Assembly (NCBI GenBank): GCA_009760885.1 | Contig: CM019713.1 | Coordinates: 25,304,427-25,368,426 of the forward strand | Origin: Achatina immaculata | Taxonomy: Eukaryota > Mollusca > Gastropoda > Stylommatophora > Achatinidae | Direction: 5' to 3' | Length of the DNA: 64,000 nt | In this document: positions 59,201-64,000 of the stretch, in pieces | How positions within the stretch are numbered: position 1 is the first letter of the stretch | Layout of the letters: each line of letters begins with the position of its first letter | The notes under the pieces: generated by a model | Database searches by the model: none | Told to the model about the DNA's origin: nothing | Seen by the model: the letters and a program-made list of their open reading frames with translations, nothing else | Translations under genes and position numbers: made by a program

Positions 59201-62200
59201 ACAAGGTAATGAAACGGACAAAAGATGTTCACCTACATTTTTCATATTAAAGTAAGAAATAACTGAGAGAGAGAAACTTAAACGATTAAGTAAGCATGTA
59301 GGGAGAAAACAGGCTGTAACCTACTAATATTGACACAAAGTACATTGGAGTGTGTGGACAAAAGAAGATAGCACAAGACATGATACTGAAGCAGTGCATG
59401 TCCACACACTCCAATGTACTTTGTGTCAATATTAGTAGGTTACAGCCTGTTTTCTCCCTACATGCTTACTTAATCGTTTAAGTTTCTCTCTCTCAGTTAT
59501 TTCTTACTTTAATATGACATTGGGTTATGACGGCTATTTTTTCAGTCTCTGAGTACAGCTAAAAAGCAGGGAGTATGCGATACTTCTTTAGCAGACTCCA
59601 CCACCCTGGGGACTGTGGCAATCCCTAGCCTGTTACCCAGGCTAGGCCTGTTACTGGGTGTACCAATGGAGAGGTGGACAGGGTCTTGGTCAGCTATGGT
59701 TTGCTAATCCTGACACTAGCATATCAGGTATGGGTTTGCCAGTTGCCTAATTGGACAGCATCTTCTCCACCTGCATTGAGTACACAGGCATTTATGTTTT
59801 GCGTATACAGCAGAATTGTGCGAGGTCTATGGTGATTTTATGTGTTTGTTGAATGTGGCTGGCAGTGGTTTGCACCCATGTGATTGTAAAATTCACTATT
59901 AACAAATTCACATGTTGATGATAAAGATGGCATATCCAGAGGACATTCACACTGTGAACAAAATTTCAGATCAGATCAGAATAAAGCTGAGATGTTTAAG
60001 ATCCACCCCATCTAGTTACACTTCTAATAACTTCTACCTTCTTTCTGTAGCTTCAGTCATTTTTTTGTTGTTGGTTGGTTTATTGACTTTTGCTCGACAG
60101 TCTTCAGTAGACCATTGTACTCTTCATATTCTAGTGAAAAGAGAATAAAAACAGGCTGTAGATGGCATTCTGTTTACACTTAATAGTTCAAGGGTTCTCA
60201 GCCAGTAGAATTCTCCAGAATCACACAACTCACACACAGTTCCCCCCTCCTCCTTTCCAAGAATTGGGAGTGGGGGTGGAAGTGAGGATGGGAAAGTGGG
60301 ACCACAGACTGATAGAATTAAATTGTTTGAATATTGATCTACAATGTAGAAGAAATTCCACACAGGTTGAGAGCCCATGTAATAGTTACAGAAAGCAGTC
60401 ACATTCACTTGTAAAGTTGCTGTGTTTCCTTGAACAAGCAAGTAAAATAAATAATGAGAAGTATTTAAGGATATCAGATAAGTAAAGAATTTACTTAACA
60501 AGGTAATGAAAGACAAATAAACATTTATTGGGGTTGTATTAAGAGGGTGAGAATTTTGCAACTTACATTAATAAGAAAATTAAATGAGATATGGTGCAGA
60601 GGAAGGCCATGAGAGATGACAGTAGACAATCTGACATGATAGGATGATAAAAAAGTCAGCAGCTGAACCAGAGGTGGGCATTTGAAATGAAAATATGATG
60701 AGAGATGTGATTACCATGCTTGCCTTTCCTGACTAGGCACTTGATGATGATAATCAAGGTATAATCTTGCTGTGTTATGTCACATTAATATTATGTCTAT
60801 ATATCTTTTGAAGATGATGTTTTTTTTTTTTTTCACTGTTTCTCACTCAGTTGTTGATGAAGAAACTGCAAAAGGAAGTCCAGCACTTGAAGTCTGAGCT
60901 GGCTGTGCACAGTGCCTTGGTTAGTTCAGCCGCAGTCTGTTTTTTCTTTTATATCTCTTTGTTTGATCAGGTTTGCATGCTATCGTATGATGGTAAGTTG
61001 TACTTCTTGTGATCATACGACAGTAAGTTGTACTTCTTGTGGTCATACGACAGTAAGTTGTACTTCTTGTGGTCATACGACAGTAAGTTGTACTTCTTGT
61101 GATCATATGACAGTAAGTTGTACTTCTTGTGGTCATACGACAGTAAGTTGTACTTCCTGTGGCTGTTAAACCCACAGGCCTTGTGGGTGATTTGAAAGGC
61201 TGGGAGAAGTGAATGTAGATCTAGAAGAAGGGAGTCAGAGACGGATGATCCATCCATCCGCCCATCCATGTCCTTAGTCTGCAATCAGCTAACCAATCAT
61301 CACCCAATACGCAATGTGGCGTCTTTCAGGGCAGCAACAAATTCCGTCAACTTCTCACAGTCTGCAGCCAGTCTTTGTATTGTGCTCTGGCCGTGCTGCA
61401 TGTTGCTCATTTCTGATGCTACAGCTCATCAGGGAACCTTTGGTCAGCCTCTCTTTCTTGCAGGCATCCATCACATGACTGTTTAGTGGTCTTGCTAGGG
61501 TCTTCTCAGAGCACATGGCTAATCCATTTCCAGTGTTAGAGGCAGGTGAAGGTGGGCTGCTAAATGGTTAAGTTGATTAATGTACTATTCTCTCATGGCT
61601 AAACGGTTGCTCATCCTACCAGAGTCCATGGTTGGGGTCTCAGGTAGTTCTCATGTCATTTTTCTTTCTCTTATTTCTAAAAAGTGCTTTGTTTATTTTT
61701 TTTCCCAAGGTCTAACCATACAATATTGTGCTCTGATGCTTTGCTGCGTGAAAGCCTTGTTGTTTCCTGTTTGTGAAAATTTGTGTCAAGATTCTTCTGC
61801 ACTCACCTTCGTCATCTCCTGCAGCTTTGCCAGATTTCTGAACATAAGGACCTCGTTCTTCCTTTGAAGCTGATCTTAGAGTTGGGAGGGGATTACTGCA
61901 ACATGGATAAAAGCACAATGTTGTATGCTTAACCTCATAAAGCACAATGTTGTATGCTTAGCCTCATAAAGCACAGTGTTGTATGCTTAGACTTATAAAG
62001 CACAATGTTGTATGCTTAGTCTCATAAAGCACAGTGTTGTATGCTTAGACTTATAAAGCACAGTGTTGTATGCTTAGACTTATAAAGCACAGTGTTGTAT
62101 ACTTAGCCTTATAAAGCACAGTGTTGTATTCTTAGCCTCATAAAGCACAGTGTTATATACTTAGCCTCATAAAGCAGTGTTGTATGCTTGGCCTCATAAA

Positions 62201-63195
62201 GCAGTGTTGTATTCTTAACCTCATAAAGCACAGTATTGTATTCTTAACCTCATAAAGCACAGTATTGTATTCTTAACCTCATAAAGCACAGTATTGTATT
62301 CTTAACCTCATAAAGCACAGTGTTGTATGCTTAGCCTTATAAAGCACAGTGTTATATACTTAGCCTCATAAAGCACAGTGTTGTATACTTAACCTCATAA
62401 AGCACAGTGTTGTATTCTTAACCTCATAAAGCACAGTGTTGTATTCTTAACCTCATAAAGTACAGTATTGTATTCTTAACCTCATAAAGCACAGTGTTGT
62501 ATGCTTAGCTTCATAAAGTACAGTGTTGTATGCTTAGCTTCATAAAGCACAGTGTTGTATGCTTAGCTTCATAAAGTACAGTGTTATATGCTTAGCCTCA
62601 TAAAGCACAGTGTTGTATACTTAGCCTCATAAAGCACAGTGTTGTATGTTTAGCCTCATAAAGCACAGTGTTGTATGTTTAGCCTCATAAAGCACAGTGT
62701 TGTATGCTTAACCTCATAAAGCACATACAAGCTGAGAAAAAGAAAAATAAGAAGAAAGTGGCACTATCTCAAATCTTTTTTTTTCTTTCAGTCTAACATT
62801 TTGTTATCACAACTTTACTGCAGTGGTTCTGTGTGTGTATTAAATATTTAGTTTTCTATACTTATACCCAAAAGCTGTTAGTGAGGGAATATATGTAGCA
62901 TTAGATATATAAAGTCTTCTAATGGGTAGCTGAGGTGTGTTTACAGGATTATGATGTATAATATGACTTTAAGTATTTGGAAACTATAAGGTTGTGATTT
63001 CAAACAGTAGGATAAAATATTTGTATACTTTTTTTTTTTTAATTCACACATTTAGTGGCACTTTACAAAATGTTTTATCTGTTTTGATAGACAGATCGGC
63101 ATATGGCATGTCAGAGTGACCTGTTTGAAGTGCGGAAATTTGAAATTAGAAATCAGGTATGGAGGTACCTGCAGGGTGATCTAAATGAATTAGAG
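41123..63195 (+). CDS. KIF9: Kinesin-9 family motor protein (KIF9-like), 10 exons, 3' part beyond window
   Basis: ATP-driven, microtubule-binding motor. Kinesin-9 members are known mainly from cilia and flagella, where they act on or near the axonemal central pair. Ten exons with consensus splice sites (intron 1 has a GC donor) join into 419 codons without a frameshift or stop. The order matches the human KIF9 motor from memory: VWCRFRPT (residues 11-18), WSFKLDGV, the P-loop [23 protein letters not shown], the switch I region MNKQSSLSH, the switch II region [43 protein letters not shown], then a coiled-coil-like neck. KIF9 fits better than KIF6, especially in exons 2 and 4. The canonical SSRSH and DLAGSE are changed. 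I chose the start at 41123 because the similarity begins there, though the frame is open upstream to 40982. Confidence 0.92.
41310..41655 (-). mobile_element. LINE-E C-terminal fragment, minus strand
   Basis: Minus-strand reading [20 protein letters not shown], then [35 protein letters not shown] and GVTNWREKI. These are the C-terminal motifs of Jockey-like LINE reverse transcriptases. It is open for about 110 codons and truncated at 41655, where a SINE begins. Confidence 0.85.
41651..41915 (-). mobile_element. tRNA-derived SINE, minus strand
   Basis: Read on the minus strand from 41915: GTGGCGAAGTGGTTAGTGCA (A box), then GGAAGTTTGAATCTGGCC (B box), then a body with CCCCAGTCACCCAGCTGTAG AAATGGGTACC, which is a SINE-like conserved region, ending in an A/T-rich tail. 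It abuts the truncated 5' end of LINE-E. Confidence 0.75.
41916..42560. other. No gene; diverged start of the 42-bp repeat
   Basis: From about 42255 diverged units such as AAATACTGGGTACAGTTTTT resemble the regular 42-bp array that follows. Confidence 0.5.
42588..42895. repeat. 42-bp minisatellite, about 7 copies
   Basis: Unit AGTTTTTAGCACACTAGACA AAATGTGGGAAATACTGAGT AA, 42 bp. The Leu/Ser-rich minus frame through it follows from the period. Confidence 0.95.
43029..43190 (-). mobile_element. 3' end of the RNase H-bearing LINE, minus strand
   Basis: The + strand reads (TTC)n then TTCGCATTGTCTGTCTATAT CTGCAG, the reverse complement of the 3' end at about 25160-25320. It is truncated after about 160 bp. 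Confidence 0.88.
43980..44135. repeat. Dispersed repeat family R, copy 3 (partial)
   Basis: Contains diverged TTACTAGGAGCACCAGTGGG GAGGTAGGACAG and TGGCCCTGACATCTG blocks in the family order. Confidence 0.6.
44351..44513 (+). CDS. KIF9: KIF9-like exon 2 (residues 34-88)
   Basis: Acceptor TGATTTTCAG|AATATC; begins NISVHI and contains [20 protein letters not shown] and INASLDGYS. Ends in phase 1 at AGTG|GTTGGT; the split Gly is completed by exon 3. Confidence 0.88.
44514..45279 (+). other. KIF9-like intron 2
   Basis: 766 bp with a (GT)n-like stretch near 44563-44610. No element was recognised. Confidence 0.85.
45280..45433 (+). CDS. KIF9: KIF9-like exon 3 (P-loop)
   Basis: Acceptor CATTTTCAG|GAACA; encodes [18 protein letters not shown] with the complete Walker A motif, then [16 protein letters not shown]. 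Donor CAG|GTATTG in phase 2. Confidence 0.93.
46195..46350. repeat. Dispersed repeat family R, copy 4 (partial)
   Basis: GCCTTGTTAGCTAGGCTCAG CCTGTTACTAGGAG, then GAGAAGTGGACAGGGTCTTG. A TTATG/TTATC stretch follows. Confidence 0.65.
46379..46990 (-). mobile_element. LINE-D C-terminal fragment, minus strand
   Basis: Minus-strand reading [30 protein letters not shown], then [18 protein letters not shown] and [11 protein letters not shown], with diverged upstream sequence including [20 protein letters not shown]. This is the RTE-type C-terminus. It shares its 3' terminus with 759-1035 and lies in intron 3. Confidence 0.85.
47236..47800. repeat. Diverged ~28-bp minisatellite, about 19 copies
   Basis: Unit TTAAAGGAAGATGTTAAGCC CTATCCTG. 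Left units are diverged (AAGACATCAAGACCTGTCCC) and right ones more regular. Confidence 0.88.
47933..48131 (+). CDS. KIF9: KIF9-like exon 4
   Basis: Acceptor CTCCCCAG|AGTGTC; reads [20 protein letters not shown], then [17 protein letters not shown] and [11 protein letters not shown]. The segment around [10 protein letters not shown] is longer and more charged than human KIF9 as I recall it. Donor CAA|GTATAG, phase 0. Confidence 0.93.
48541..48836. repeat. 72-bp tandem repeat, about 4 copies
   Basis: Unit starts AAACATCTGGCTATAGGGCA and includes AAGTGGATAGATGAGGTGAA AGACATACTGAAG. One copy has lost a few bases. Confidence 0.88.
49422..49895 (-). mobile_element. LINE-B insertion in intron 4, perfect 12-bp target-site duplication
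   Basis: Minus-strand reading [58 protein letters not shown] and [14 protein letters not shown], the RTE-type LINE C-terminus, with an (AG)n tail. TTTTGTATTAAT flanks it at 49410-49421 and 49896-49907. The open reading (about 157 codons) suggests a young copy, the same family as 33609-33800. Confidence 0.93.
49981..50064 (+). CDS. KIF9: KIF9-like exon 5 (switch I)
   Basis: Acceptor TTATTTACAG|GGAGAA; 28 codons, [20 protein letters not shown] and SIFTIYLE. The canonical switch I NxxSSRSH reads NKQSSLSH, with CTA (Leu) where Arg is expected. Donor GAG|GTATGT, phase 0. Confidence 0.92.
50065..51992 (+). other. KIF9-like intron 5
   Basis: 1.9 kb of AT-rich sequence without a recognised element. 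The last ~70 bp contain a duplicated acceptor region (see findings). Confidence 0.85.
51993..52085 (+). CDS. KIF9: KIF9-like exon 6 (switch II)
   Basis: Acceptor TTGTTTGTAG|TTAAAA; 31 codons ending [28 protein letters not shown] of other kinesins is DLAGFD here. Donor CAG|GTAAGT, phase 0. A near copy of the acceptor and first ~30 exon bases lies 57 bp upstream. Confidence 0.88.
52376..52516. repeat. (CTA)n/(CTG)n trinucleotide microsatellite
   Basis: Imperfect ACT/GCT repeat. Poly-Leu, poly-Thr and poly-Ser frames across it are products of the repeat. Confidence 0.93.
53631..54068. repeat. (GGTT)n tetranucleotide array, about 440 bp
   Basis: TTGG repeats with scattered GGTTTTGG, GTTTGG, GCTGG and GATTGG variants. 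Gly-Trp-Leu-Val frames on + and Pro-Thr-Asn-Gln frames on - both follow from the repeat. Confidence 0.97.
54640..55170 (+). mobile_element. Degraded LINE C-terminus, Jockey/CR1-like
   Basis: The + reading across stops gives [37 protein letters not shown] and later a Cys-rich segment [17 protein letters not shown]. The order matches the YGSETW / KWxDxVTNxEIL / final Cys-His region of Jockey- and CR1-like reverse transcriptases. Many stops; inactive. Confidence 0.55.
55600..55700. repeat. Short tandem repeat, about 3 copies
   Basis: GATGGAGAGCTTTCATCTCT G(GAGACT)GATCACT-type units. Confidence 0.8.
55856..56068 (+). CDS. KIF9: KIF9-like exon 7
   Basis: Acceptor TTTTCTGTCAG|CATGAG; 71 codons: [40 protein letters not shown] and [20 protein letters not shown]. 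Covers helix alpha4 and the following helix of the motor. Donor TCG|GTTACA, phase 0. Confidence 0.93.
56069..56741 (+). other. KIF9-like intron 7
   Basis: 673 bp, strongly T/C-rich on the + strand throughout. No element was recognised. Confidence 0.85.
56742..56819 (+). CDS. KIF9: KIF9-like exon 8
   Basis: Acceptor [41 protein letters not shown], the last motor helix (LRFA) and the neck linker. Donor CAG|GTTGGT, phase 0. Confidence 0.9.
57093..57917. repeat. 22-bp minisatellite, about 37 copies
   Basis: Unit AAAGGCAGGGAAACACTTGA AC, 22 bp, with AGAGG, AAAGCAG, GCTGGGAAATGC and GCAAGG variants. All three minus frames remain open because the unit has no stop on that strand. Confidence 0.96.
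57946..58219. repeat. Perfect inverted repeat, 118-bp arms, 38-bp loop
   Basis: Left arm 57946-58063 (CATATTAAAGTAAGAAATAA ... GTGTGTGGACA). Right arm 58102-58219 is its exact reverse complement as far as I can read. The loop is 58064-58101. Repeated at 59243-59516 by the tandem duplication. Confidence 0.95.
58220..58480. repeat. Dispersed repeat family R, copy 5
   Basis: Starts right at the palindrome end: GACGGCTATTTTTTCAGTCT, then GTACAGCTAAAAAGCAGGGA, GTACCAATGGAGAGGTGG and CACTAGCATATCAGGTATGG. The copy at 59517-59777 is its duplicate. Confidence 0.8.
59211..60507. repeat. 1,297-bp tandem segmental duplication, copy 2
   Basis: Second copy with the palindrome at 59243-59516 and repeat R at 59517-59777. 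After AAGGTAATGAAA the flank continues AGACAAATAAACATTTATTG. Confidence 0.95.
60851..60919 (+). CDS. KIF9: KIF9-like exon 9 (neck coil)
   Basis: Acceptor [39 protein letters not shown], a heptad-type helix aligned with the NLEKELALLKQELAIHDSL stretch of KIF9. Donor TTG|GTTAGT, phase 0. Confidence 0.9.
60985..61162. repeat. 30-bp tandem repeat, about 6 copies
   Basis: Unit CAGTAAGTTGTACTTCTTGT GGTCATACGA, 30 bp. Each unit contains a GTAAGT-like sequence on the + strand, a row of decoy splice donors about 70-240 bp downstream of the real exon 9 donor. Confidence 0.93.
61905..62728. repeat. 29-bp minisatellite, about 28 copies
   Basis: Unit ATAAAGCACAGTGTTGTATG CTTAGCCTC, 29 bp, with ACTTAT, ATTCTTAACCTC and AGTACAG variants grouped in runs. 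Confidence 0.95.
63091..63195 (+). CDS. KIF9: KIF9-like exon 10
   Basis: Acceptor TGTTTTGATAG|ACAGAT; 35 codons including [24 protein letters not shown], matching the IAEINSQVRRYLEGTLDEI stretch of KIF9. Donor GAG|GTGAGT, phase 0. The next exon lies outside the window. Confidence 0.9.
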
Positions 63196-64000
63196 GTGAG
63201 TAGAATGCAAATGATTGAAAGACAAACTGCATAGATCAGTTGGATGAAAGTGAGTAATTTAATAAATAGCATGAAAGGTGGATACAATAGAGAACAACTT
63301 TTGTGTTGAAAACTGTAACCTATTAAAAAATTATGATGGAAAAGAAAGGAAAATGTCATGTTAATTTTCTCAGATAAAATGTAACTATCTACAGAGAGCA
63401 GCATCAACATTTTTACCCCCCCCCCCACCAAAAAAAAAAAAATATATATATATAATACCTATTGAGTAATTATTGCTACCAAATGCCTTGAGACATGGTT
63501 TAGATCTCTGCTTACAGCAACTAACAGTTGTGTATAAGCTTAAGTCTGGCCAGTGACAAAGCAAAACACTCTACATGCACAGGCACACTAACCTACTTTA
63601 ATTTGCTCTGCATTGTGGCTGCTGAGGCTACAGTTCCATAAACAGACTTAGGAAATTATGGATATATATATAATACCTATTGAGTAATTATTGCTACCAA
63701 ATGCCTTGAGACATGGTTTAGATCTCTGCTTACAGCAACTAACAGTTGTGTATAAGCTTAAGTCTGGCCAGTGACAAAGCAAAACACTCTACATGCACAG
63801 GCACACTAACCTACTTTAATTTGCTCTGCATTGTGGCTGCTGAGGCTACAGTTCCATAAACAGACTTAGGAAATTATGGTGCTAGATGTTTGTTCAGATC
63901 CTTATATTAAACTAAAGACAAAAAGTTATGTCTTGGTTTTCATAAGTCATATGTGTTTACAGAATCCTCTTTTTTTCTATTCTCCTTGTGGAGACTGACC
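63196..64000 (+). other. KIF9-like intron 10 (start), with 218-bp tandem duplication
   Basis: Poly-C/poly-A at 63417-63441 and (TA)n follow. The 218-bp unit beginning TAATACCTATTGAGTAATTA is repeated at 63453 and 63671, with no difference noticed. Confidence 0.85.

Larger units (their letters stand above)
57914..59210. repeat. 1,297-bp tandem segmental duplication, copy 1
   Basis: Begins at the right edge of the 22-bp array and ends AACAAGGTAAT. Contains the 118-bp palindrome, repeat R copy 5, and a segment (58998-59045) related to the 1418-1514 hairpin. Confidence 0.95.
56820..60850 (+). other. KIF9-like intron 8
   Basis: 4.0 kb, mostly a 22-bp array and a 1,297-bp tandem duplication. 60508-60850 has no recognised element. 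Confidence 0.85.
60920..63090 (+). other. KIF9-like intron 9
   Basis: 2.2 kb with 30-bp and 29-bp arrays. 61170-61900 and 62735-63090 have no recognised element. Confidence 0.85.

Noticed and set aside
41123..63195. Assignment of the kinesin to KIF6
   Set aside because: Exons 2, 4, 5 and 7 follow KIF9 ([29 protein letters not shown]) more closely than KIF6 as I recall the sequences.

Overview
This is a eukaryotic, animal-type window: genes are split by introns of several kb, the DNA is AT-rich, and minisatellites, microsatellites and 5'-truncated non-LTR retrotransposons fill most of it. There is no prokaryotic gene organisation. The mix of mariner/Tc1, hAT-like ends, tRNA-derived SINEs and many RTE/Jockey-type LINE tails, together with a kinesin-9 gene, suggests a lophotrochozoan, most likely a mollusc. 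That assignment is inference.

The one gene that can be read with confidence is a kinesin-9 family motor (KIF9-like) on the + strand. It starts at 41123 and runs off the right edge. Ten consecutive exons (41123-41221, 44351-44513, 45280-45433, 47933-48131, 49981-50064, 51993-52085, 55856-56068, 56742-56819, 60851-60919, 63091-63195) join in frame into 419 codons. They cover the whole motor domain, the neck and the start of the stalk. The P-loop is intact. The switch I / switch II salt-bridge pair (Arg of SSRSH, Glu of DLAGSE) is replaced by Leu and Asp. Intron 1 uses a GC donor, and the exon 6 acceptor lies in a 57-bp tandem duplication.

From 1 to 41 kb the window is intergenic or intronic sequence of unknown ownership. 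In order it holds: a deleted Tc1-like transposase (1-530); a LINE tail (759-1035); a hairpin (1418-1514); 28-bp and trinucleotide arrays (5518-6766); a LINE-A copy (8564-8727); a homogeneous 30-bp array (13574-14125); a dead mariner (16178-17444); a 26-bp array of about 1.8 kb (19458-21244); a dispersed repeat ending in an AT microsatellite (22838-23790); an open RNase H-bearing LINE ORF (24018-25283); 29-, 53- and 40-bp arrays (25409-27465); a 1,906-bp tandem duplication (27079-30890); a 36-bp array (31147-32545); a 1,494-bp tandem duplication of a LINE-in-LINE nest (32511-35498); another LINE-A copy with target-site duplications (35868-36381); a hAT-like element split by the AT-tailed repeat (36822-38092); and a U2 snRNA-like sequence (38871-39088).

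From 41 to 64 kb the kinesin introns carry LINE and SINE fragments, 42-, 28-, 72-, 22-, 30- and 29-bp tandem arrays, a (GGTT)n array, a 118-bp-arm perfect palindrome inside a 1,297-bp tandem duplication, and a 218-bp tandem duplication. The three large duplications all begin inside or at the edge of a minisatellite array, the most striking structural pattern here. Alignments to known families are from memory; no database search was run.
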